Shown here one piece after another: positions 10,701 through 20,789 of a stretch of 38,544 bases of DNA. A program made the translations under genes and the position numbers. The stretch lies in the NCBI GenBank assembly GCA_000733355.1, contig JNVV01000020.1:1-38544 (forward strand). Direction: 5' to 3'. Below the pieces are notes generated by a model. The model saw only the letters and a program-made list of their open reading frames with translations. It had not been told where the DNA came from and ran no database searches. Source of the DNA: Falciphora oryzae. Lineage: Eukaryota > Ascomycota > Sordariomycetes > Magnaporthales > Magnaporthaceae. The number at the start of each line of letters is the position of its first letter. Position 1 is the first letter of the stretch.

Positions 10701-11512
10701 ACCTCGGTGCCTCTACTATGTAGTATTTACATATAAAAAACCCTTAAACTCGTCCTCGGGTGCGTGTCGCCCCCGCTCCGGAGCCTGGGAGTAAAAACCA
10801 TGTCTGCTTTTCGTATACGGTCCTGCTATATTGAACAGTGGTACCGTCTGCTTGTCTTTAAGCGACTGCTCGTAAGGGTTCCGTCGTGGAAGCGTCCTTA
10901 TAATCAATGGAACAAAAGGAAAGTACGTAAGGGAATAAGGGTGTGTTGCGCCGGGGCAGCGCCTCGGTGCCGGGTTTCGCCCTCGTAGCGAAACGGCTGT
11001 GTTAGTACTCGTATTATGGCGTTCTGGTGTGGCTTTTCCGCGTGAGTTGGCCCGGCTCTGCTCCGGGTCCCAGCCGCGGGCGGGCCCTCCGGGTCTGGCG
11101 TTTTGCTTCGTAACTTTAGGTAATTCAGCTTTTGGTGGGTGCCCGCTTCCGGGGCCGTTGTTTCGCGTGCGGTTCGGGTCCGCCTTTATGGCTTGCATTT
11201 AATTTTTTTGTTGGTTGCTTCCCTTTTTTTGGATCGCGTCATTTGGGTGACTTTTTTTTATTGCTGCGTTGTTATGCGTTGTGGTTTTTGGTGGTAACTT
11301 CCTTTTGTTTCCTTCCGGATCCGGGTTTCCACCGGCTTTCCTTTTCCCAGCTACAAAAGGCCCTTTTTCCTTCCTTTTTCTTTCCCTTTCGCTTTTTTTT
11401 TACCACCATTTCCGGTCCTGCCTTTCTGCCCGCGCTTCCTTTTCTCCTGCCTGCATTTAGGTTCCTGCTCGCTCGCGCTTCGTTTCCCTTCCGTTTCCTG
11501 TTTTCCTGCAGC
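10701..11512 (+). other. LINE 3' region and leader of the antisense gene, copy 2
   Basis: The first 190 bp align with 3255-3440 in copy 1 without a kept reading frame. The remainder to 11512 is T/G-rich with a long pyrimidine run that ends TTTTCCTGCAG just before the proposed start, which resembles an intron 3' end. Open frames here do not match copy 1 and are left out. Confidence 0.45.
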
Positions 11513-12931
11513 ATAGCTCCCAAGGATAAAGCTCCCAAATCTCCCCGCGGTGGTGGTGGTAGCGGTCGCGGTAGCAATCCCGGTAGCGGAGCCACGGGCG
11601 GTAGCCGCGCCGCTCCCGCCGCTGTAGCTAATGGCAATGGTGGTGGTAGTAGTGGCAGTGGCAGTCGTCCTCGCAGTCGCCCTCCGTCTGCGGACGAGAA
11701 CGACGGTAGCGGCTCAAGCGACGGCGGCTCGGGCGACGGCGTCCAGGACCCTCGTGTTAAAGCTGTAAGTGCGGCTCTGCTCCGTTCCTTTCCCGGTTTT
11801 GTAGCTAACTTCCTTTTTTCCTCCCAGCTTTACCGCCTTTACAGTTAATCGGAGTATTTGCCGGCGGTTAAGGTCCCCGATAACTGCGTTTTTTACGACG
11901 ATATGGTGTATGTTTGCCGCCCCGTTGTCCTTCCTATTCCGCTTCGCTAACTTCCTAATCTTTCGTGTAAAATGTGCGTTGGTTGTTTTTAGCGTTTCGC
12001 TAACGGCATCGACGGTGCCGGTGCTGTGCGCTGGTGCTACTACAAGGTTTGTGTGTAGCGCTTCTTATTTTGCTTTTTTCCGCTCCGTTTCCGGTTTTGC
12101 TAACATAGTAATTCCAGCTACCAAAGGCCTCACCTGTGTAGGTTGCATTTAGTTGTATGGTGCTTGCGTTTAAATTAGTCGCTCCCTTTTTGGTATCCGC
12201 TTGCGATTTCGTCGCTAACGTTTCGTTCCCGTCGCGGTAGCCTCCTACTAGTTCCGAAAACCAGGTTGCCGCTGTTTTTCGTGCCCACTATCGCTATATG
12301 CAGTCCCTGCCCAAAATTAGTGCGGACCGCGATATTGCGTTTGCGGATGTCCATACTGCTGCTAAAATGTGTACCGCCTTTGTTCCAGGCCGCTATTTGT
12401 CCTGTCCTGACATTTTTTTTCATTCCAGGCTCGCTATACCGGTTTGGAGCATGCGATCGCCGGGTATTGCCGTATTTCGAAGGACATTTTTAAGCGGTCC
12501 GGTATTCCTTCCGGCGCCGGGTTTAGCCGCTCGTTCCCTGCCAGTTTTGGGAATGCCTTCGCTGCTGTGGCTGCTTTTGGTGGTTCGGGTTTAGTCCGTT
12601 CCCCCTCCGGTAATATGGTGCCCCCGGGCTAAGCTATATCGGGCTGGGCCGAAAGGATCGTTGCTAAGTGGAGCACGGAAAATCGCACTCGGATGGAAAA
12701 GCTGGCTTTTAAACGGGCTAAAATACGGGTGGGTGTTTGTTTTTTCGCTTTTGCTGTTCGCTTTTAGTCCGCTAATTCCACGGTATCTTTTAGGTTTCCT
12801 TTCGGCAAAACGTTACCGAGGACGTTTTCGACAAGATATTATCGGAATGCCAAAAGGACGTTTTTAATGAAATAAAGCGGGATATGAACGATAATGGCCT
12901 CCGTCGTCGTCCTTTTGCCAACCCCCTTTAG
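11513..12931 (+). pseudogene. Antisense accessory gene inside the LINE, copy 2, intron-bearing
   Basis: Homologue of the gene at 3954-5352. Exon 1 begins ATA-GCT-CCC (11513), probably a former ATG changed by RIP, giving (M)APKDKAPKSPRGG and a Gly/Ser-rich disordered part to DPRVKA (11764). Introns: 11765-11827, 11908-about 11964, 12047-12117, 12168-12240, 12382-12428 and 12729-12793; all begin GT, most have CTAAC or CTGAC and end AG, and they fall at the same places as in copy 1. Exons keep YRLY, VKVPDN, F*RFANGIDGAGAVR, ATKGLTC, SLPK, KDIFKRSGIPS, LVRSPSGN, EKLAFKRAKIR, and the C-terminal DVFNEIKRDMNDNG. Stops are few (Y S*S, CF*RF, PPG*A) and sit where copy 1 has Gln or Trp-like codons. The protein is not recognised; about 330 residues. 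Tail-to-tail with ORF2, about 100 bp apart. Confidence 0.75.
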
Positions 12932-13034
12932 TAGTTTCTTTGGTTTTCCCCCTATAGCGGCTCGGTTGCGTGGCGTCGGTATTTGCGTGGTTTTTTTTTC
13001 CTTTTTGCTTTTCGGGTATAATGCTTTCGTTTGC

Positions 13035-14347
13035 TTTTTTATGGTCTTTTTTGGTTCGGTTCGTTTTCGGCTCGGTAGCGTTGCTTTTCCTTTTTTCTCC
13101 TTATGCGTTCCTTTTTTGCCTTTTTAGCCGCCCTAAAATTTAATAATCTTTTTGTGCGAAATATTATGCGTGCCACTTTTTTAAACGGTGTGCCCCCTGT
13201 TTTTTACAACTCGAAGTACGTTTTCCGGCTGTTTGTTTGCGCTAGCCCGGTGCTTTCCCGCTGCCTGTTTTATCGGGCGCATTAGGTTAATACGTGCCAC
13301 GCTATTTCCTTTTATCCGCTGCTACATTCGCATAGTGGCGTCGCCGCGTCGGGTACGCCTTTGCTGAATAGGAACGAGTTTAGCCCTAGTTTTTCCGTTT
13401 TAATTTGGATTGCCACCGAGTTATGTGCTTTTGGCATCCTTTCGTGGTATTCGACCATTTTTTCCGTAAATAGGGGGTTGTCCGCTAGGCACGCGGTCCT
13501 GTACCGGTTCGCTTTCCTCGCTGTTGCCGTCGTATTGGCCATTTTTAATTTCCATTCCATTGTTACGTTAGGGTTCCAGCGCCTTGCGTGTTTGTGTTTG
13601 GATTTCCAATCCTTTCCGTAAGGGACGGGTGCTCGTCTCGGTTTTGGCGCTGTTTCGGGCCGGTCCTATCGTGTTGCCCACTTTTTTTTCGCTTGTCCGC
13701 TTTGGGGGTAGGGCCTTTTTTTTCGTTTTTTGTAGCTAAATTTTTGGAAACGGTCCGTTACTTTCGCTATCATTTCGTTAATGCGCTGCGTTATCCCGGT
13801 TTTTTCCCATTTGTTTTCCGTATTTATAACCCTTTCGTTTAAGTATAAGTCCAAGGGCGGCACGTGGGTTTCTGTTTCGAGGTGTGCCAGCGAGGTTGCT
13901 TTGTAAGCTCCAGCCACCACTTTAAAACATGCTTTTTGTTTTTTCGCCATTTCTTTGGCTGCGCCCCGGGGCCGACCTCGGGGTTCCGTTGGTAGGTGGT
14001 AGGCTGCCGCTCCATAAGCCAATGCATTGCGGCATACGACCGCGTACAGCTGCCTCGCGCGTGCGAGGCTGCTTCCCCACGTTGCCGCCGCGAGTTTTAT
14101 TACCGCAAGCTGCTGTCTTTCTTGTTTGCCCCTTGCCTGCTTGGTGTGGGCGTTAAAGTTTAGCTTGTGGTTTAGCCAGATTCCCAGGAATCTCGCCGAT
14201 GGCGTTGGTTGCACCTGTGTGTTTCCGGTGCGGACCCGGGTCCGGTCCAGGGTCTTGGTAAAATGGAGCAGCTCAGTTTTGGCCGCGTTGAACGTCATTC
14301 CTGTCTTTTTTGCCCATGTCTGGCACGTGTCCCAAGCCCGTTCCAGC
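13035..14347 (-). pseudogene. LINE ORF2 C-terminal fragment, copy 2
   Basis: Starts at the truncation point with ERAWDTCQTWAKKTGM and continues FNAAKTELLHF, FLGIWLNHKLNF, ALAYGAAAYHLP, VVAGAYKATSLAHLETETH, LDLYLNERV and, near 13312-13420, EKLGLNSFLF and PLCECSSG. All align in order with copy 1. A long open frame spans 13666-14347, so this part has fewer stops than copy 1. The polymerase motifs are missing by truncation, and there is no RNase H. The end near 13035 is Lys/Arg-rich. Confidence 0.85.
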
Positions 14348-14363
14348 AATAATGTTTTATATA
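14348..14363. repeat. 16-bp target-site duplication, right copy
   Basis: AATAATGTTTTATATA, identical to 3193-3208. Joining 3192 to 14364 across one copy would restore the sequence present before the LINE insertions. Confidence 0.8.
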
Positions 14364-15190
14364 AAAACCCGTAAACTGATCCCGTTTGATTATCAAACGT
14401 CAAGATATAAAGCCAGGCCTTCCCAGAAATATCGAATCCGCCGTTTTCTTGCAAATAACTTGTAATTTACGGTCGGTGACTTATACTTCTCAGCCAACTT
14501 TCGATTAAGCTTTTTTTTTCCACCTAAATACTATGCTTTCTTTTGCTATAATTTTATAATATTTTAAACCACCATTTATTTCCGCGTCTTTTCGCACTTA
14601 ATATTTCCAAATCCCCCGCCAAATTAACGCCTGGATATTGTTTTTTATACTCGTTTACAAGGTTTGGGCAAATGTTTTTGCAATGCACCTAATTTTGCTC
14701 ATTATGTTTAACCCATTCGATAAAAAACCATTTGTTTCATTTTGCCCGAATAGCTTTAACCAGGTATTAGCTATCATTTTCGTTAGGTCGAGGTGCTGCT
14801 TGGCTTTGCCGGTTTTGTCGGGGAGGAGAGGAGGCTAAAAGCAAAGGACTTTTAATTTTAAGATTGTCGTTCGGGAAAGCCGTTGGCTGTTTTAATCTTC
14901 GGTACCAGCTTTCGATGTCGGCAAAGGGATCCTTTTTTTGCACGGACTCTACTGCTAGCTCCGTAGTTGGTAACTGGTTTTTTTGGTGCGGTTTAGTGAT
15001 TTTAAAAATTTGCCGTTCTTGGTTTACTGTTAACGCTTTTGGCTGACTGTTATCGCCACTATATTAAATAACCCCGGATTAATAGCCCGCCGATTGTTCG
15101 GCTTTAAGGCCGGATTTTTTGCGCTTAATAGGTATGTTATCCTGTTTAAACGCTGGGCGTTTTTTACCGTTTAAACTAGGATCGGTTGTT
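14364..15190 (-). pseudogene. Degenerate coding remnant, unrecognised
   Basis: On the - strand a nearly open reading runs from about 15190 to 14820: KQDNIPIKRKKSGLKAEQ, KALTVNQERQIFKITK, DPFADIESWYRRLKQP, then with stops EYKKQYPGVNLAGDLEIL near 14600-14670 and SGKAWLYILTFDNQTGS near 14370-14430. Basic and Gln-rich. I do not recognise a family. The stops present fit Gln or Trp loss on this strand. The gene, if one, was the target of the LINE insertion and would continue at 3192 and below. Confidence 0.35.
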
Positions 15191-15234
15191 ATTAATAGTA
15201 ATTTAATAATGCGATTGGTTTTATAAGGCAGGTG

Positions 15235-16110
15235 TTTATCGAGTGGATTGTATCTAGAGTTTGAAGATGGTTTTGCGAGAACTCCTTGCTCCTGGTTGGG
15301 GCTAGGGATATCGGGTTTAAGCTCGGCGCGGTGATTTTAAATAGATTTTGAAACCTTGCCGATTTGATATAGTGGAGAGACAATTCCTCGCCGCTTTTAA
15401 GGCTATATATTAGCTTAAGGTTGGATGGAGTAAAGTTTAAGGTCGAGGATGCTGCCGTAAGTGGATGGGTTAGGGGCTAATAACGAAATGTAAGGCGATA
15501 TAGCTGCTTGCTAAACGGGTGCGGCTGGTTCGTTAAAGATTTTGGTGTTTAAGGCGCCGTTGTTTAGCTTTAAAACAAAAAGGCCGTGGATTAATAAGTT
15601 GGCGGTAGCGGTAGGGATATAAGGATCGGACTCCGAGTTTGTGTAGATTTCTTCGGAAAAAGGTTGGTTGTAATGTTAAGCGAGATTGGATTAAGGGTTT
15701 GGTAATTGTCCGCTTCCGAGGAAAATTTTCCCAAATTTGCCAAAGAAGTTACCTGATTTGGTTATTTGAAGTGTTGGCGGTTTGCTGCTACTGCCGTTTG
15801 CATAAACCGAAGTTTTAATATATGGATTGCTTTTAAAGTTTGAAATCGGCCCTGTTTAAATTTTATGCTAAATTTAAATGGGTTGCATTTAAATAGGGTG
15901 AGGGATATAGGAATCGAGCTTAGCGTAATAGCTTTTCGGAAATTGTGTTGTATTTTTATTAATGGTGTCGTGTATTGGGGCGACAGGTGCTCGCTATTTT
16001 GGAGGCTTTTTTTAAGCATTAATAAAGCAAGCCTTGGGTCCGGGGATGCTGCCGTAAGTGGATTGGTTAGAAACCGCTGCTTGGTGCGGCTTGCTAAACA
16101 AATTGTTTAA
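15235..16110. repeat. Diverged tandem duplication of about 290 bp
   Basis: 15240-15520 and 15805-16100 align by eye over most of their length. Shared blocks include GATGCTGCCGTAAGTGGAT (15448 and 16045 regions), GGGATAT, and CTTGCTAAAC. On the + strand both read RDIG..L, then DAAVSG.VR; on the - strand both read PISL and FQ.L..IH. The coding strand is therefore not resolved. The 280 bp between them share nothing clear. Confidence 0.5.
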
Positions 16111-16399
16111 CGCTATGTTTTTTCGTGGTTGTTGCACGAGTTTAAGCGTATTTAAAGGAGGAAAGGTGTAAATTGTTATATTATTAAAAAAATTGGGGCC
16201 ATTGTAATAAAGCTAAATAAAAATTTAAGTTGTAATATAAAATATTTATGTGTTTAAATTGTGGTGTTAAATGTGAACAGAATTTTGCTTTCATTTTTTA
16301 GCAAAAACGAGTATGGTATTTATATGTAAATGGAGGCAAGGTAGTTACGTTTGTGTTGCTTTTCCATAGTACATTTCCTATGCTACTTTTTTTGTTTGC
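16111..16399. other. AT-rich, nothing recognised
   Basis: Strongly AT-rich with many stops on both strands. No repeat or gene could be assigned. Confidence 0.4.
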
Positions 16400-17585
16400 C
16401 AAGTTTCCAATTATATCCTCGTCGAAAATTTCCTGCAATGTAACCGTAAAGCTTACATTATCGTAAAACGGTTTTAAAAAACGGCTCCTTTAGCTTTGGG
16501 GATATGTGAATTTGCTTTGCTATCACTCGGCAAATCTTTTTAATAAGTTGGGTTGCAAATACGCGTTATATTTTGTAAAAAAACGGCAGCTTTATTAAGC
16601 GAATGTAACAGGACGCGTCGCTTCCAAAGCCTACCTTTTACCATCGTTTTTAATTTTTTTTCGGTATTACCGAAAACCAATTTTAATATGCATGTTTTAA
16701 TTAAATCTTTTTTTAAAAGGTGATATAGCTTTTTTTATCCTTTAGTGGGCCAGTGATAAGACCGAGCTGGAATATGCGGCGGCGGTGGCCTAATGCGGTT
16801 TTAGGAAAAGAGGCGTTTCGGTAGTTAGTGTCGGGGCAATATAGGGAAGGAGGCGATGAGAACCTCGCCTCTTTTAAGTGTGTTTACGCTTTGGGGTTAC
16901 CCCATTTGCAATAAGCATGCAATATTTGGACCTATTGTAGCGAACTCCCTGCTATCTACCTTATTTTGCCCCGCCACCTAGCGTTCGAAACGCTCCTTTT
17001 CCCTAGTACGCACCAGGCTACCGCTGCCGTAAGGTACAATTTGGCCTCGCAAATAACTGGTACACTATAAACACGTACGACACGTACCCTTTGCCACTAG
17101 TGCTCGATCCCTCCGATTTCCGCAAACTTGGAGGAGGGGCATCCATTTATTTTTTTTAAGCGTTTTGCCTATAGTAAACCCCCGGCCCTTCCGGCTAATT
17201 GTTGTTTACTAGTAACCCCGTTAAACCAACCATACGATAAGCCAAATTAGCTCTCGTAAAAAGATTTGGCTGAGGTATTATTAAAATTATAATGTATATT
17301 AAATATTGGTTTCGGAAATGCCGAAAAAAAATTAAGAAAAACGGTAAGGGGAAAGCTTTGGAGGTGACGCGGCCTGTTAGGTTTGCTTAATAAAGCTGCC
17401 GTTTTTTTACAAAATATAACGCGTATCTGCAGCCCAGCCTATTAAAAAAACTTGCCGAATAATAGCAAAGCAGATTTACATGTCCTTAAAGCTGGGGGAG
17501 CCGCCTTTTAGGACTAATCCGTAAGATTACTAGCTCCACGGTTACATTACGGGAGGCTGTTATCAAGGCTGCGGAGTTATGTATT
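16400..17585. repeat. Large imperfect inverted repeat with coding-like arms
   Basis: The left arm (about 16435-16870) and the right arm (about 16940-17550) are reverse complements with transitions and a deletion of about 200 bp in the left arm. Best block: TACGCGTTATATTTTGTAAA near 16560 against its complement near 17400. Both arms read LNKAAVFLQNITRIC and EKKL.....G.LW in the same frame (left arm on -, right arm on +), so each arm looks like a copy of one gene fragment placed head-to-head. The spacer is about 70 bp. No known family is seen. Confidence 0.65.
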
Positions 17586-17785
17586 AGGCATTAAACCGGG
17601 CCAGTAAATTGATACGAACCGTTTTTAAAATATATTATAAATTCCTTTATGCTATTCGTAAAAACGGGAGTAAAACCTAGTTAAAAACATTAGCGAGGTC
17701 CATATAACTTTAACGATCTTATAATATAATAGTTCTTACGGGGCCGGGTTTTCCGGCTGCTTATTTAAAAATTGGCTAAAAAAGA
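17586..17785. other. AT-rich flank of the pogo element
   Basis: No gene recognised. With the pogo element removed, this sequence joins 19651 onward. Confidence 0.35.
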
Positions 17786-17787
17786 TA

Positions 17788-19648
17788 ACGTGGTTCACCA
17801 CCGAGTGGCGCACACCACCGAATAGCGCACCCACACCCGACCACTCGACAATCAACTCGCATACCAACCCAACAACGCCAGGAATCCATTCAAACTACTC
17901 AAAACTATATACATCGGACATTTCTACTTCTTTCTAACAAGTGCGCGCATTGTATCCGGTTTTGCCGCAAATGCCACATCGCCGACGAGTCGTCGTCGCC
18001 CTCTTTTCTTAACCCCCATAATCGCGCATTTCTTGCTGTAGCTATCCATCCAGCTCCTGCTGGTCCAGAACATCTCGTACTTCGTCGATAGTAAATAACC
18101 CTCCAAATCGGACACGTGTTTTTTTAGCCCTCCGGCGTTTGCTTAATGCCTCGTTCGCCTTTCTAAACGTGGACACCTCGGCTCGGAAAAGGGCTACCTC
18201 ATGCATTATCGCTTTCGCCCCCTTTGCAATTTAGTCCACAGCCGTATGAATAAAAGTCGAAAAGCTGCTTTAGTGATTGGAAATCCGAATTTTAATGTAT
18301 TCGGATTGCGAAATTGCTTCCCTAACTATCCGCGGCGTTTTAAAAGTCCAAGGTTCGGGGCCGTTCAAAGGCTCCCTCGGAGGAGTTAGAATCCGTAGCC
18401 TCACATCCAGCTTTTCCAAAACCAAATCCGGATTAAAAAGAGCAAAGCCAGCCCCTCGAAAGCCTCCTCGAATGTTTCCTTCGGTCATAGAATCAAAAAA
18501 TGCCGCTTTAAACGCGGAAAGGAACTCGACCTTAGTCACGTAGTTAACGTGCGACCTCATCAGGTTTTCGATTTGTCGACCGTACGCCTTTTTCATTGGG
18601 CTAAAGCACCCAACGTCAAACGGCTAAAGGAAATAAAACGAATGCGGAGGCATACAAAGCGTAATAATGTTGTGTTTTTGGCAATAAAGCTCGAAATCCG
18701 TCGAATAGTGGCTTTCGTATCCGTCCAGCACTAACAAACGATAGGGGCCCTTCGTACGCGACGCAATGTGTTTGTCGAAATACTAAATCCATTCCAGGCC
18801 GAGCTCGTTCGTAATCCACCCGTTGGAACTTATTGCGATAACCCAATTGCGTAGGAGGTCGGTTTCCGAGTACCAATTAGCTAAATGGTACTGCCCTTTA
18901 ACGATAATGAAAAAGGGGATCGCCCAACCGCAACAGTTAACCCCTTAGATAACTGTAGCCCATTCCCGGTTGCCAAGCTAAACCAGCTTTGCTTTACCAC
19001 GGCCTTCCAATATTATAATAACCATAACGGCGGCGATCATGCCCATAAAAAAGCCGGTTTCGTCGAAGTTGTAAATGTCGTCATCTAGGATGCCATATTT
19101 GGCCACAATGTTCCGCACAAAGTCGAACCATACAAAAACAAGCTTAGGATCTTCGCACTTGGCCCTTTGGTAATCGTACTTTCGAATCCAACGCGTGCCG
19201 AGCTCCGGGCGGCGCTTAACAAACCTCGCGGTCCAGTTGGTGCCGATAATGCCCGCGTCGCGTTCGGCGAACAATCGATTGGCCATATCTTCAACACTAA
19301 AAGGCCGGGGAGGAAATGCACGAAAATCCAGCTCGAAGATATATTTAACAAGCGCCTCCTCTTCGGATTCCGTTAATTTCCAACAATTGGCCATGCAATC
19401 GCGTCGAGCAGGTTGGCCGGCGCGTCGGCGACGTAATATGGATTCAGGAATGTCGTAAATTTTGGCGGCCTCTCGCACACTCAATTGTGCATTAAATTGG
19501 ATTGCCCGTATGGCAAAAACAATCCTCGCTTCTTTGGATATCGAAGCCATTTGTGGTTGTTAAGGAATTAAGGTTAAAAGTAGGAAACGCGACTGGCGAT
19601 AGAAAACGCGCCACTCGGTGGTGTGCGCCACTCGGTAGTAAACCACGT
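17788..19648 (-). mobile_element. pogo/Fot1-type DNA transposon, 1861 bp
   Basis: Terminal inverted repeats begin ACGTGGTTCACCACCGAGT at 17788 and end with the complement ACTCGGTAGTAAACCACGT at 19648. Each terminus holds two spaced copies of an ACCACCGA..nGCGCA motif, likely transposase sites. It is flanked by TA at 17786-17787 and 19649-19650, the TSD of the Tc1/mariner/pogo group. It carries one transposase gene on the - strand. Confidence 0.93.
17924..19550 (-). pseudogene. pogo/Fot1 transposase (HTH, CENP-B-like, DDE)
   Basis: Catalyses cut-and-paste transposition. Starts MASISKEARIVFAIRAI at 19550. A Psq-type HTH is seen around LSVREAAKIYDIPESILRRR (residues about 22-42), a CENP-B-like HTH around LTESEEEALVKYIFEL ... 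GTNWTARFVKRRPEL, then the DDE domain: first Asp in IYNFDETGF, second in LLVLDGYESH near 18735, third in PFDVGCFSP near 18605, preceded by L* where the family has LQ. The C-terminal part has LFNPDLVLEKL and the usual TP...P block. Stops (LV*, VI*G, WI*YF, L*PF, NH*SS) are all TAA/TAG at likely Gln or Trp; a small frame change lies near 18060. All three catalytic Asp remain. Confidence 0.92.
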
Positions 19649-19650
19649 TA

Positions 19651-20234
19651 AAGAATTTGATCGAAGATTTAGCAAAAGGATAAAAGCGGTTAAAAAGTTG
19701 TAATATGGAAAAGTGAGGTAAATTTACCTATTTTTCCGATATTTAGTTTTAAGTACAAATTAGGATTGCAAAACGAGCCGAATTATAATAAAATGCAATT
19801 ATTTGTAAATAAAAGGAATAAAGACGGGTTTGAGATATAAATAGCTATAAAGTAAAAAAAGAAAATTTTTTTAAAAGTATACTTTTTTATAATGCTAGGC
19901 AGAAAGGAATAAGCAGTTAATTTGTATAAACGTAAAGTAGGGTGGAAATAGGCAGCTATAGTTTAAGCAAGGAAAGTGGGTAGCTAACGAAATTGGTTGG
20001 CTGGGTGTGCAAGGAGGAGGGGGTGGGAATTGTAAAGTGGATACCTAGGTGATTGATTGCTCGAATTAGAAAGCTCTATCGGGAAGCGCTATACCCAAAA
20101 GAGAAGTGTTTTAAAACGGAAATGCCGCTAAACCGGCGGGGGATTTTCCATGGAATAAGTTTACCCAACTAATTATATTTGATCATTTAGGGCGTGTTTG
20201 ATACTAATAGTTTTTTGGTTTTTGTAACAAACTT
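19651..20234. other. Unassigned sequence between pogo and LTR element
   Basis: AT-rich, then a more coding-like stretch at about 19900-20150 on + (YREALYPKEKCFKTEMPLN) that I cannot assign. It continues, with the LTR element removed, at 28739. Confidence 0.35.
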
Positions 20235-20239
20235 ACCTC
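20235..20239. repeat. 5-bp TSD of the gag-only LTR element, left
   Basis: ACCTC, repeated at 28734-28738 directly outside the other LTR. Confidence 0.85.
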
Positions 20240-20411
20240 TGTCACGGACCGGCACAAAGGTTATATGTAATCTGCCAAACAGACCTTAGAATTGAAGATG
20301 GAAAAGGAACGGGGGAATTTACAAAGTGCGTGTGCTCGTGCCCGCACTTAAACGCCAGGTGGTGGGCACGTGCATGGCTGAGTCAGCCGGACCTCGCGCC
20401 ACGCTATAACA
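20240..20411 (-). repeat. LTR (3' LTR in element sense) of the gag-only element
   Basis: Reads TGTCACGGACCGGCACAAAG at one end and CTATAACA at the other on the + strand. Aligns throughout with 28562-28733, differing by a few transitions. Confidence 0.9.
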
Positions 20412-20784
20412 TCACCCCCTTGATTTTCCGTTCCATTTCCAGCTAAAGAAAACACAACGAATAAAAAACCAATCCTCCAAATAAAATTCGATGCAACCCT
20501 TTATAAATAACGATCCTTTAATTTTGTCCAAAACTCCTCCGTATCGCTGTAGGTTTCGATGCTAGAAAGTTTATAAACTAGGTTATTGTTCGGATATTTC
20601 CGCATTAGGTGCTCGGCGTTGCCGCATTTAATGCAACGGCCTTCCTTTTTCCAACGCTTATAATTAGCTTAGCTAACGGTTTGGAGCGCAGAAATGAACG
20701 GGCTGGGTTTGGGTTTAAATTCGATTGCGGAAATCGTAGGGACCGTGTTGAAGTTATTATCGGAGTCGGGATTTTCGTCAAGCA

Positions 20785-20789
20785 GTTGC
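20785..20789. repeat. 5-bp TSD of the Gypsy element, left
   Basis: GTTGC, repeated at 27395-27399. Confidence 0.92.

Larger units (their letters stand above)
10661..14347 (-). mobile_element. 5'-truncated LINE, copy 2
   Basis: It contains the last third of ORF2 (14347 down to about 13035), the antisense gene (11513-12931 on +) and the 3' region with a (TA)n tail at 10663-10673. ORF2 stops abruptly at 14347, inside the stretch equivalent to ETCHLFTRAWEVCQKW of copy 1, and the 16-bp TSD follows at once. This is the usual 5' truncation of target-primed reverse transcription. Its ORF2 protein is only about half identical to copy 1 by eye, so the two copies are different subfamilies. Its + strand is rich in T and G. 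Confidence 0.85.

Noticed and set aside
11132..11848. 238-codon open frame taken as one protein
   Set aside because: Its last part (VSAALLRSFPGF) is intron 1 read through, and its first part lies in a T-rich leader; only the stretch from about 11513 to 11764 is conserved-like coding.
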